Source: Musa acuminata AAA Group (lineage: Eukaryota > Streptophyta > Magnoliopsida > Zingiberales > Musaceae). From it: 64,000 nt of DNA. Position numbers and translations under genes: made by a program. The DNA is taken from assembly GCF_036884655.1 (NCBI RefSeq), contig NC_088337.1, forward strand, positions 33,028,501-33,092,500, read 5' to 3'. A model generated the notes under the pieces. It made no database searches and was not told the DNA's origin. It saw only the letters and a program-made list of their open reading frames with translations. Of the stretch, positions 48,964-63,551 are shown piece by piece (the first letter of the stretch is position 1; each line of letters opens with the position of its first letter).

Positions 48964-51900
48964 CTCCTGTTCTCGTTACCTCAAGAAGGCAACATCCTGA
49001 CTCCTCTACTGGACCTTCACAACCAAACAAGTCCAAACACCAAGCACGGTACAGAAAAGAAGGGGAGAGCAGAGATCGTCAGCGTCATCTAGATAAGTGC
49101 GCGATGACGAACGAGTGGATCGAATCAGTTAAATCCCAGCCGAGATTTCTCATTTTCTTTCTTTCTTTCTTTTTTTTACAGCGAGTTATGGATAAGATGG
49201 GGAGTGGGGGGCGGAGGAATGCAGCTCACGTACCTTTCATGCAGCAAGTACAATTGATATATTTGCATCAATCAGCGTCTTTGTCGATGTTGACGGCTTG
49301 CCGACGCACCGAGAAGTTGGATTTAGAGCTTGGATTTAGAGCAGGACGATGCAATAGGGAGCCAAGGAACAGTTCTCCAAAAGACGCCATGTGCTCGGTC
49401 GCCATCACAAACAAGCCTTGCAATCTCAACCTCGAGTTGCAGAGAGAATCCTGACAAAAGGTTTGGACTACGGAGACCGGTAGACAAAAAGGTCGCCATT
49501 CAGCATCATGGCATCCTTGATAGGAGGTTCTGAGTCTTCATGATTTCATAACCTGAAAGCAGAGAAAGAGCCAACGGATATCAGAGGCTCCAAAATGTTT
49601 TAAGAACAATACAATATAATGGATGTATTCAACTAATTGAAGGAGAGGCATCAGCCCAAAGTCCAGAATTCTGTTGACAACACTAGTGAAATGCACAAGT
49701 TTGAAGAGATACCAAATATTGTGTGCAACAAGATGTTTCCAAAGGACAGAGACCTAATATATAACCCTGCATACCTTACAACAAACACATCTTCGTGAGA
49801 CTGTCCCAGCAACATATCGAGTCATCCTCACTACAGCTAAGTATGGTGCTGCACTGGGAAAACAAGAACATGGTCTTAACGGTATATTAAGAGCAAAGAT
49901 TCGAGAACTTACAGAAGTTGTAGGAGGTTCCTTGAAGAGATTCTTCGGAGAATGTTAGCAAAAATAACAATCTAATGTGAGTTAAAGCTTACCACCTGAA
50001 GTAGGAGAATATGACTGTCAGACTTACTGGAGACATGCATTTAACATGAGATTACCTATATCAGGAGCCAAAATGGGAACAGCTACCATTTACAAGTATA
50101 AATTTATAGCAACAACAAGAAAACAAATAATATCACCCATGGAATTGAGATCTAGTGACCTTGCAATGAGAACAGGTGGGCGGGCCGGACTGGAGCTCCC
50201 AAATAGGGGGACATTGTATAAAGCCAAATATTCATTGCCAATATAGATGGCCAAGAAATATCATTTATAACACAGATATACATGATACATGTGGCACAAC
50301 CTTAGATCTTTCTCTAGGCCTTAGTAGTGCCCTTAAAATGAACATAGCTACAGCAAAAAATAGCACCCTCTCTTTCTATAATCTTAATAGGTCTAGGTGA
50401 AAACTGAAGGACTGGGATGATCATTTCATGGTAGCAAAAATTTTGAACTGCCACCAACCTGTACATTTGAATATTCTACAGGAACTTTAAATTCCTTCGG
50501 TTTCTAGGATTGGATTGGAAATCAATTACAGTTCCCTGATTAGATGGAGACCAAGTCTCAAGTCTCCTGGGGGCACAAAACAAACCATCCAACTAGTTGG
50601 CTGCAATCATGTTCTCACTTGTTCCTCTCATTTCAACTGATTTCTACATCTACCACTTCATTCTTCTGACAAGTAACTTGCGATGATGTGCTAAGAAAGG
50701 TTTGGAGGTGATGGAATATTCTGATGTACCATGTATTTGCACACTGCAATATCCTTTGACACTACATTCTTTGTTTTCCACATCTGATAGCTCACTGAAC
50801 TCATAGCACCACCGTATTTGTTGGGTCACTACCAAATGATATAAGCTGAGCTTTATGTCTCATGCAACCCTTCTGTTGAGCAATCAATGTAAAATTACCT
50901 TGGGTACTACTAACAATTCGTTTTTTGTTCTTTCTTTCATCAGTAAAGACTAGAGGGGACACCACCAGACAAAGAATAATTACCATAAATTTTCCAATAA
51001 AACCTAAAAAAGATCATAATTTCTGCAATAATTCCAGACCTCAACTTTCAGGACAGGGCTCTTAATGTCACCGAAATTTTGGATTTAGTTTCAACTAGCA
51101 TAGCATTTCGTTAGAAAATTTTCTTGAACAAGGACTTACAAGAAACAGAAAAGGAAAGAAATATCCGATAAGACCCTTTTATGCCTATACTTGCATTGTG
51201 GTTTATTCTTCGCTACTTTAGTATGAACCAGTTCTGACATCCAACTATGAGCTAGTGAAGCCTTTGATTGCAAGTGGTTCCTTGCATTTAGTGAAGACTA
51301 CTAATTCGGTAGCTTAATCAACCAAGAGTCGCACCCTTTTGTACGGCAGCGAACAGTATTGCTCTAAAATCATAAGCTAATTTCTGTAAATTTAAGCAGA
51401 TAATTAAAAAGAAATCAATGCGAATTTTTTCACCCACCAAAGAGAAACATACATTTTCATCGACGTGTGCTCGCGAGACCATGATGGGAACCCTCACCTC
51501 CGCTGCCCTCAAGCAACCACCGAGACAGAGTCACCTATCAAGGAGAAAGCATTCTTTAGCATTGCCGCTTTTCCAACTTTCAAATACCAATCAAACGACA
51601 AGCTTCATCACATTCACATTCTAGTACAAACCACATAGAACAATAAACGAGCGAAGGATGCAGGAGGCAAACACGGTCGAATGAAAGGTAGGGTAGAGAC
51701 CGGTGAAAGGGGTCGAAAAGGAACTGACTCGATTGCCGGCGAAGGTAGCGAAGACGAAGTTGAAGACGACGTAGAGGAAGTGCTTCCCTCGTGCACGCGA
51801 TTGAAGACCTTGTCCTCGCTCTTCCTCGACGCCGTCAGCGACCGGGTCGCACCCCAGCCCGCTCTTCGCCGCCCCGCCCCCGTCTTCTCTCTTTTAGGTC

Positions 51901-52906
51901 TGAGGAATAGGGAGGCCAAGAAAACTCCCTTCTTGTGCGGGCGGATCTAATTTAAACCATGACGCGGCCCAATTCTCAAGAATAATTGAACCGACTTCCG
52001 TTGATTGTGAATAATTGAAGATTAAATCCAAGAAATATTCAAATATTTGAAGGGATACATACACGAGCAAAAAAGAGACACAACGACCCATTATTGGGTA
52101 GCGTTGTTGGGCCCACGAACGATCCAATGGCAGGCTGTCCTCTCCGTGACAAGGATTCGGACGGATCATCGACGCCACGAGGGACCCGATAAACCCAATT
52201 AGTGACCCAATCCCACAACTCGGCCGACTCGGTCCCAACCCCTTCGGTCGGGGGTTGTTTAGTCTTCCATGATTCCTTTTGCCTGCAAACGAGGCCGCAT
52301 GACCACGCGAGTAGCATTTGATTGCCGACAGATTGGGATTCCAGCCCATCTTGCGTTACACCTGTTTGTGAATTTGCCTGTGGCCCCAATTATTAAGTGG
52401 TGGGGTCCCGCTGCGGTATGACCTGCAGCCACAACCCTTGGCTTGGCTTATCTTATTAAGCAACAAAGTAAGCGCATTGTGTGGTTTGTCCCCCAATTAT
52501 GTACCAGCAGACACGTGCTCATCTCTTCTCTCTCCATCAATTTATGCATATAAATTAACTTTCTTCCCTAAAAAAAAAATTAAATATAGCGTAATTAGAT
52601 TTTTTTAGAAATAATTAAATATATATTTATTCTAATTATTGAAATTTTAATTATATATTAAGATAGATATTCTAATCCGAGACAGAACATCGCCTTCAAG
52701 GAAACCTGCTGTGTGTCCGTCTCTTCTTTTTCCTCTGTGTTATGTTTCAAGCACGTTCCGTGCATGAACGCAGCTGTCATATGCTCACCACCTTCCTTCC
52801 GACCTCATCGCCTCCGTTTCCTCGAAGGAACTGCCCGTTCCCATCCGTGCCCATGCTTTATTAAGCCTCCCCCTCCGTCTCCATCTGCCATCACAAACAA
52901 CCACTC
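48964..52906. other. Spacer between cyclin-U and EF-hand genes
   Basis: Nearly 4 kb. 48964-49130 is the cyclin leader/promoter. 49550-51650 is AT-rich, with no convincing coding run. 51680-51950 is GC-rich with open frames on both strands; the plus frame at 51681-51950 (89 aa, acid-rich start) begins with ATG but matches nothing I know. 52560-52680 is very AT-rich. A short or non-coding gene could hide here, but I cannot support one. Confidence 0.4.
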
Positions 52907-53257
52907 ATGGCGCGGGGGCAGCAGCGGCGGCCGATGGAGTTCGAGGACTTCCTCCCCGTCATGGCGGAGAAGCTCGGGGGGGACGGCCTCGTGGAGGAAC
53001 TCTGCAATGGGTTCCGCCTCCTGATGGACCCCCGTCACCGGCTCATCACCTTCGACAGCCTCAAGCGCAACGCTGCCCTGCTAGGCCTCGACGGCCTCCG
53101 CGACGATGAGCTCCGGGCCATGATCCGGGAGGGCGACGCCGACGGCGACGGCGCGCTCAGCCAGTGGGAGTTCTGCGTCCTCATGGTCCGCCTCAGCCCC
53201 CAGCTGATGGAGGCACCCAGCCAGCGGATGGACCAGCCCTCCGCATTCATGAGCTAA
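52907..53257 (+). CDS. Single EF-hand calcium-binding protein, KIC/PBP1-like
   Basis: Small intronless calcium sensor (116 aa). Relatives bind the trichome kinesin KCBP (KIC) or the PINOID kinase (PBP1). The sequence opens MARGQQRRPMEFEDFLPVMA and keeps the family order: a helical N-terminal block with LVEELCNGFRLLMDP, then ITFDSLKRNAALLGL, then one canonical EF loop DADGDGALSQWEF at about residues 76-88 with Asp at positions 1, 3 and 5 and Glu at 12. An extended C-terminal helix, LMVRLSPQLM, follows. Strongly GC-rich, as many single-exon monocot genes are. It converges on the S-receptor kinase gene. KIC and PBP1 types cannot be separated by eye. Confidence 0.9.
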   Translation: MARGQQRRPMEFEDFLPVMAEKLGGDGLVEELCNGFRLLMDPRHRLITFDSLKRNAALLGLDGLRDDELRAMIREGDADGDGALSQWEFCVLMVRLSPQLMEAPSQRMDQPSAFMS

Positions 53258-53726
53258 CTCCGATTCCACCTCCTCCGACTTCTTCGCCATTCTCACTTCT
53301 AGATTCTGTAGTCTTCCTATCCAATAAATCACGGTGGATTGGGTAGTGATGGGATCGACCACCATGAGTGGGCTGCTTTGGATCGATCGGATTATGATGT
53401 TCATATAATAATTTCAAAGCAAATTGCTCTGCTTACTGCTACAGATCTGATCTTTAGCACACCTTGTTTGGTGAATTGTTGATATGCAAGCTCGATATAT
53501 GCCAAAATTGTCTACAGAATGAGCTGAATCGAAGTCAGTCAGAACTGATCAATCTGATTCAAGCCTCCTACTTCACTGAAATATTAGAACAAATCGAAAG
53601 TTCCAAAAACACTCTGCTGTCGAATGTATCTAGACATAAATTTTCTGATTCGAATGATAGGGTTAAAATTCTATCATCCTGTAATCGAAGTGATGATGGA
53701 ATTACTCCAACGAAGCGGATAAAATT
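53258..53726. other. Convergent 3' region between EF-hand and S-receptor kinase genes
   Basis: 470 bp between facing stop codons, AT-richer than the genes. It presumably holds both 3'UTRs. The open frame through it runs into the antisense of the kinase tail and is not a gene. Confidence 0.55.
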
Positions 53727-56749
<3,023 letters not shown>

Positions 56750-57243
56750 CCTGAGGAACTGAACATGAATCGATCGATTAATCCGGCCGAAGAAGGAGCC
56801 TCCAAAATAATAACAGGTCGACGCGTTCGATCGCCCGGAGCGGCACGTCAAAAGTCTCACATTTGCAGTTGGACCAACTGCCGCCTTCCTTTGTTTACTT
56901 GTGAGGGAAGAAGGTGCAGGCGGTCAAACAGGTGGTGCGATTGGGCACGGCAGCCGTCGGGTTTGAAGGCGCTCAGATTACCCGAAGCATTCAGGCAGCA
57001 GAAGAACAGGCGGCCAAGGCCAGTGGAGTTGCAATCCCGTCGACCAACATCGATGGGCGACTGGAAAGTCAACTCGGTGCCTTACTTCTCGTGGCAAAGA
57101 TCAGTGTCTTAGGTCAAAACAACGACGGGTTCTTCCAACACACGTGTGAGAAGAGAGACCGAAGCGGGTCAAGGCTTCACGAAGGTCACAGTGACCTTCG
57201 AGAAACCCACCTTTCACATATTCTCCCCGTTGACGTGGATTTA
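56750..57243. other. Upstream region of the S-receptor kinase
   Basis: About 500 bp that must contain the promoter and leader of the minus-strand kinase gene. No other gene is seen. Confidence 0.5.
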
Positions 57244-57660
57244 GGAGACGTGAGTTACCGATATGCTTCTCTGACAATTCTAATTCTAACAAAAGTCCAA
57301 GGCAGATGGACGCGAGGTTGACAGATTCTGACGTTGGTACGACGGCCTTCCTCGTGTTCTTCGTTCTTCCTGCGTCACGACAACCAGAAGCTCATACGTT
57401 GAAATACCAAGAACACACATCTTTCTTTGTTCTTTGTTGAAGAATACTACAAAGAGGAGGGGACGTGAGTTACCGATTTGTTTCTCGGACAATTTTAATT
57501 CTAACAAAAGTCGAGTGCAGATGGACGCGAGGTTGACAGATTCTGAATCCTCGTGTTCTTCGTTCTTCCTGCGTCACGACAAACAGAAGCTCATATGTTG
57601 AAATGCCAAGAACACTTGTCTTTCTTTGTTCTTTGTTGTAGAATACTACAAAGAGGAGGA
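57244..57660. repeat. Tandem duplication, about 215 and 202 bp
   Basis: Units 57244-57458 and 57459-57660 are highly similar throughout, from 'gacgtgagttaccgat' to 'agaatactacaaagaggagg'. The second unit lacks about 16 bp after 'gacagattctga' (the 'cgttggtacgacgg' part). It lies about 500 bp upstream of the S-receptor kinase start. Confidence 0.9.
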
Positions 57661-57879
57661 GGAGGAAATCGAGTTCCGAAAGAGAGAGTCCATGACGCAA
57701 CTGAGTCCAATGGAAATCGGGGACGGTCGTCAAACTTACTAGACTTGTAAACATGTTAAAAAAAACTTTAAAAAATCGGAATCCATGTAGTTAATAAGTA
57801 CAACTTAATCAGTTTTCTGAACAATGATCCATAAGTAATATGGATAACACATCCTTTTTTTTCTAAAGTATATAATAAA

Positions 57880-58570
57880 TGTATTATATAATAATAATAC
57901 AATTAAATCGATCTAAAGTTAACTCCTTTAATAATAACATATTTAAATTGACCAACAATACTCTTTACGTTAAATCGATCTAAAATATTTATTTCAATGA
58001 TAATACAATCAAATAGATTTAAAACGCTCGTCACGAGGAAGTCATGATCAAATTAGTCTAAAGAGATCCTTTCAATAATGATGCATTCGAATCAATCCAA
58101 AATGTTTTTTACAACATCAATATGATCGAATCATTCCAAATTACTCCTTGCGACGATAGCACGATAGAACCGACCTAAAATGCTTCTTTCGACAATAATA
58201 TAATTGAATATACTCAAAGCACTCCTTATGATATCAACATGACTGAATCAATAAAAAGCACTCGTTACAATAATAGTATGGCTGAATCAACTGAAAATAT
58301 TATTTACAATGATAACGTTACCAAATCGACCCAAAGTACTTATTTTAATGATACTTATTTTAATGATCGCATATTCAAATCGACCCAAATCAGCCCAAAT
58401 TGCTCGTTTCGACAATCGACCAATCGAATCGAACCAATGCATTGCTTTCAATAATATTACAATCGAATGGGCCTAATACGCTCCTTTAAATAATAGCACA
58501 ACGAATTTGCCTAAAGTACTCTTTTGATGACAGCATGATTAAATCAACCCAAAACTTTTTTTCAATAATA
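57880..58570. repeat. Degenerate 39-bp tandem array A
   Basis: AT-rich units about 39 bp long with the recurring order 'ATGAcYgAATcaA', 'ccaaaa', 'actCcTT', 'acAATaATa'. The clearest are at 58240-58360, where three successive units begin ATG-ACT-GAA, ATG-GCT-GAA and GTT-ACC-AAA. Other units vary by a few bases in length. Confidence 0.75.
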
Positions 58571-58670
58571 AGATACACAAATTGTCCTCCTTATAGTCCG
58601 GAGCCAAATAAAAACATCATCGTGCCCTAACACTATCGCACACAACAAAACATGATGATTGGAGGGCAAA

Positions 58671-59700
58671 TAATATGAGAATAATAACATAAGAAGGACG
58701 ACCGATACCTTAGCGTCATATGGATGACACTTAACCACCATATGACTAATACCATAAGGCTAATACCTTATTGCCAGGTGGTTGACACCTCACCACCACG
58801 TTGTCATAAACAAGTTGTAGGGGAGGTGTTAGATGCAATATCTAGTTCTATTCGTACTTTTCGATTTTGTTTATGCCTTAAGCAACATATAAAGAGCTTA
58901 TAATAGACTTAACAACTCATTTTCAGTTGAGTTTTATGATTATTTTAGACTTATAAATGTAGGTTGTATGTGGTTATCATGCAAAGACAAAACTATTCAA
59001 AAATAGGGCCTAGCCAACAATTTTGATTAATTTTCTTATACATAAAGTAGCCAAAAATATCGTCTATCTTAGTACCTTGGAGTTACCTAGGTGACTTATG
59101 GTTGGATGGGTTTTTGGGTAGTGTCTTAGATTAATTCATCACTTAGTTTTGCAATAGTGTCAAATAGACACATGTGCGGAGTTTGGACATAGTGGATTGC
59201 CTTGAGTCCTTTGTTTAGAGCTTGTGAAGTTTATCTTTTATATTGTTTATCAAGTGTTTGCTAAAATGTTTATATGTGAAATCCTAAGTTATAATATTTT
59301 TATTAAATTGTTATCTCTTTTATAGGTCCTTAGGGGACCTTATGAGGTTACTAGTAGATTGACCCTTTATGAACGAACATATAAAAATTGGTACATGAGA
59401 TCTCACTCATCGGATCGTTATCCCATGTTCTACATATTTGATGCTACATGATTGCATATGTGGTCTAAGAATTGAGTAATCATTTTAGGCATTAACTATG
59501 CCCTAAACCTAATGATCTAATATCACACTATAAAAGGTCCCTATGTATATTCTCAAGGGGGCTTCTCCCTCTCCGGTAAATTACACCCTTCATGTTTAGC
59601 ACTTGATCAAATCCTTTGAACCCATAATCTCCCGACATCAATTTTGTGACAAACAAAAGCTTAAACCAATATTTCCTCTAACCCTAATTTTATGTCAAAT
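58671..59700 (+). mobile_element. LTR-like block A following array A
   Basis: Begins TAATATGAGAATAATAACATAAG and ends in a 'ggtaaattacacccttcatg..cacttgatcaaatcctttgaaccc' stretch (59575-59623). Both ends recur in order at 60809 and 61117. CTATAAAAGG at 59529 sits where an LTR promoter would be. Compared with block B it holds roughly 650 bp more in the middle (about 58830-59480). Confidence 0.6.
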
Positions 59701-59794
59701 AATCAAATTCTAATTTAATATAATTGAGGACAACACAAAAGAATATCATAAATTATTTGAACATAAGAACTATCATTCGGGATGAGTAATAATA

Positions 59795-60745
59795 TGGAGG
59801 GCTACAATGGTCAAACCTCAAAGAGGTGACTCCCAATACTAACATGATCAAAACCATTCAAGGAGGTAATTTTCAACACCAACATAGTCAAATTATTTAA
59901 AGAGATGATTCCCAACACTAATATGATTGAACCCTCAAAGTTTCCAACACCAATATGGCGGTACCCTTCAAAGAGATGGCTCTCAATACCCACATGGTCG
60001 AACCGCTAAAAGAGATAGTTTCCAACACTAACATGATCACACCCCTCCAAATAAGTGGTTCTAAAATCAACATGGTTGAAACTCCTAATGAGGTAGTTCT
60101 CGATAATAATATGGTTGAGGTGGCTTCAAACACCAATATGACCGAAACCCAAAGAGATAGTTCTTGAACCCTCAGAAGGGATGTTCTTGATACCAATATA
60201 GTTGAACTATTGGAAGAGCTAGCTCCCAATACAATATGATCTAATAACTTGAACATATGACTCTCAACACTAATATGGTCGAACCGTTAAAAGATGTAGC
60301 TTCCAACATTAACATGATCAAACTGTTTAAAGAAGCAACACTGATGTGACCAAAGTCAATCATGAATCGTCCATCCACAATGATGATTGAATATTCTAAA
60401 AAACATCATTCTATAATGATATGATCGGACCTAGACATAAAATTTCATTATATAACAATGTAATTGAATTTGACCATAAAATATCCTTTGAAAATCACAT
60501 GATTGATGACGATGACATCACAGTCAAAATAAATCCTTTGAAACCACCTGAAGAGTTCCTTTTGATGACATCACAGTCAAAATAAATCAAAACACTCTAT
60601 TCGATGACGATGCGATCGAACTACCTAAAGTATTCATTTTGATGACAATATAATTGAAATGACCCGAAGAGCTCATTTTAAGGATGGTGAATTAGCTAAA
60701 AGTACTTCTTACAATGATAAGATTACTAAATAATTTATTTGAGAT
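59795..60745. repeat. Degenerate 39-bp tandem array B
   Basis: About 24 diverged units. In the cleanest part (59950-60140) each unit is 39 bp, begins ATGGTCGAA or close, and continues 'ccnnTcaaAGAGatagttncCAACActAAc'. Later units (60330-60740) drift to a 'ttgATGAcaat..gatcgaac..cctaaa' form that resembles array A. Confidence 0.75.
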
Positions 60746-60808
60746 CAATAGTTAAGTTAAAATCTTATTATTCCCTTACTTCCATCGAGGCATAATAAGT
60801 GGGGCAAG

Positions 60809-61330
60809 TGATATGGGAATAATGGCATAAGAATGTCCATTCATCATCATGTAGTCAAGGCAAAGTCAACATCTAATTAATATGACTGTCACCTTAATAC
60901 TATATGATTGATATCTTAATATTAGAAAGATAAGCTTCATCACCCTATGGGTAATATGGTGACCGACTCAACTAATTGTTACCTTATATTCTCCAAATTC
61001 AATGGTTTTGAAAGAAGCACATAATTGTTACAAGTATTAACGATGATCTCAATCCAATGGTGAAAGATTACATAATAAGAGACCCCATGTATGATCTGAA
61101 CGTGGTTCCTTGCTTTGGTGAATTACACCTTTGGCATTCAACACTTGTTTAAATCATTTGAATCCCTTATTAATTTAAACATTAGAGAGTCTTGATCCAG
61201 TTTACCCGTGGCATAATTTTTTTTATATAAAATCCCTTATTGAACCTACTCATCTCTCAACATCAAGTTTGTGGCAAGCTTGGGCTCGAACCAAAGTTGG
61301 CTCTAAATCTTCTCTCACAATTAATTCTTC
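60809..61330 (+). mobile_element. LTR-like block B following array B
   Basis: Begins TGATATGGGAATAATGGCATAAG, matching the start of block A. It carries 'ggtgaattacacctttggcattcaacacttg' at 61117, matching the end of block A. The TATA of block A is degraded here to 'cataataagag'. Confidence 0.6.
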
Positions 61331-62260
61331 TTTAACAATAACTTAGTAAGCACCAAAACTTGCTAGAAAATTTTATATAATTTGTTAATCTTAAAATTTT
61401 TTATCTATTCATGATTAAAATATATAATTATAAAATAATAGGAGTAAACGGAGACAAATAATTATATTGTAAGGAATGAATGGTATGGTTGGTTATTTTA
61501 TTCATTACCACAAATATGAAAAAATTATGGTCCAAAGCTTAAAGTTCTTACTATGATTAGTAATACTAGATTGATTTAAAATTATTAATAAAATTAAAAA
61601 TTTTAATTTTTAATAAAAACTAATTATAAGTTATTCTTTTTAATTAGTTATCTTTAGTATCGTGGTCTATATATTTTCAAAAGTTATATTGGGATTTTTA
61701 TATTTATGAAAGTAAAACATTTAATCTTATTTCACTTCGTGTCGTCAACTCTACTAACGAAAATATCACAAGGTTTATTTCGTAAATATATATATTTTAA
61801 TATAATTTTTAAAAATATAAGAATCGAGATACTAAATATAATTAATTATAGAGATAATATCTAATTAGTAGTAGAGTCAAAATTTATTTCAACCTTAATT
61901 AATAAGGGTATCAATCGGGGAGAGAAGATATTTAAAATCAATAAAAATATCAATATTTTTAACAATAAAAAATATATCAAAAAAATTAATATAAGAAAAA
62001 ATATAATTTAATACTATCTTCTTATATGCATGATAAAATTAAATTTTTTTATCATACGAAATCAAATCTTAATTTAAGCATATTTTTTTTAAATAATTTG
62101 TTAAAAACATATTTTTATTACATTTTCTCTTATCATTAAACCTTATTAACATTTAAAGTAAATCTTTTCTCTCATCAAATTTTTTTTAAAAATAAATTAT
62201 AAATTATAAAATAATGTTGATAAGATAGGTGAATCGGAGATATCATTATAAAGCTGGATA
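61331..62260. other. Very AT-rich spacer
   Basis: Nearly 1 kb of strongly AT-rich DNA with many short A/T runs. No gene seen. It could be a nuclear-matrix-type or old TE-derived segment; nothing in the sequence decides. Confidence 0.5.
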
Positions 62261-62269
62261 CACACGACG

Positions 62270-63551
62270 TCACCCTTCCCTTTGAGGCCAAGCGTGCCTC
62301 TGCCCATCCCATCCATTCCTCCCCCACAGTCCGTAGCAGCAGCAGCGGCGGCGGCGGCAGCAGAAGCCCATCCTCATCTCTTCCGCGCTCTTCCCCAGGC
62401 CACATCTTTTCGCCCCGTCACCCACATTCCACCGGCGGTCTCGACGCGACACGTGTGACAGGATGAGATCTCGGAGGATGTGGATCTCAATTCCCCCCAA
62501 ACTCGTGGCTGGCGATGGCTCTCCGCCCCCGAACGAACGCCCACCGTCCGTCTCCCCTGGCCCGCCGCTCGGACACAGGAAAGAGAGGAGGAAAGCGCAC
62601 CGCCAACCCACGGGCGGCGATTCCGTGGGCGTACGAAGATGCCCGCGGTTTCCTCGGCGGTGAGCACACCTGAGGATCACGCAGAGGGTCCGACCCCACC
62701 CGGGTCCCATGTGGCGCCACCCAGCAAGCCCACGTAGGTAATTCACGTGGCGCCTCGCACGTCACCCTTCCGTCGTTGGCTTCCGCATCACGAGGAATTC
62801 GTGATTAATTAATCGTCTTCTTAATTAGCAGAAATCTAATTGGAAATGGTGCAGGACACCAGCGAAGGCTGACGTCACGTGAGGCTACGTGCTGCGGGTG
62901 GCCGACACGGTGCCACGTAGAGAGGAGGGGGGGGGAATCTCGCCCACCGCCTGGACGCCACGTCATGGCTCCGCGATTCGTGCTGGCAGAGGCAGGGGCA
63001 CGGGAGCCGCAGAATTAGTGGGGTGGTCCGAAATGACAATATCACTCCTGTTCGCCTCCCGACTCCTACTAGAATGCTCTCGCGGTCGAGTTACCGCTGA
63101 ATGCGTAAGTTAGTCTCCGCCCAATCTCGTATTACAATGATAAATTTCTATTGTCCCTTTCTATTGCCTCCGCCCAAACATAGAGTCCTTTTCATGACTT
63201 GAGGTGGAAGTAAATGGTCGGAGTTTATCCTATAGATATTAGTATGTGAAGGGAGAGTAAGTTTGGGCTTTAAATTATACGTCTTCTATTCTCAACGACA
63301 GTAGGTTTCCACGCGATTTCTACGCACAGACACCGACAGTCACCCGATTGTGACGTTACCCACAAGGAAGAAGGTAAGCGTACCGGAGTGGGCGGATCAC
63401 AGAAAGTGAAGGGTAAAGCGACAATCCATCTTTAGAAAAAGTAAAAAAACCGTACCGTTTGACACTGTTATTGCTACGACGCGAAGAGAGGAGAAAAAGA
63501 CAAGAAAGAGGAGAAGGGGAAGAAGAGAGGAGGAACTCGGAAGGGCGAAAG
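62270..63551 (+). promoter_or_regulatory. GC-rich promoter region of the B-box gene with ACGT-core cluster
   Basis: An abrupt switch from AT-rich to GC-rich sequence at about 62260. Eight ACGT cores lie between 62732 and 62963, including two perfect CACGTG G-boxes (62744-62749 and 62876-62881) and one GACGTCACGTG overlap. bZIP factors such as HY5 and bHLH factors such as PIFs bind these cores, and B-box genes are common targets. Purine-rich leader sequence at 63480-63551 precedes the ATG. Confidence 0.5.

Noticed and set aside
48837..49454. 205-codon plus-strand open frame
   Set aside because: Overlaps cyclin-U exon 1 in antisense and runs into its promoter. No family resemblance.
58828..59449. 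A nested TGTT..ACA insertion inside LTR-like block A
   Set aside because: The block is longer than its partner and has suitable ends, but I could find no matching target duplication.
57880..60745. CRISPR-like repeat arrays
   Set aside because: Units are contiguous and degenerate without unique spacers, in a plant nuclear context. They are minisatellites linked to LTR-like blocks.
62270..62746. 158-codon minus-strand open frame in the GC-rich region
   Set aside because: It has Arg/Cys/Gly-biased composition, no domain and no splice context, and lies in the B-box promoter region.
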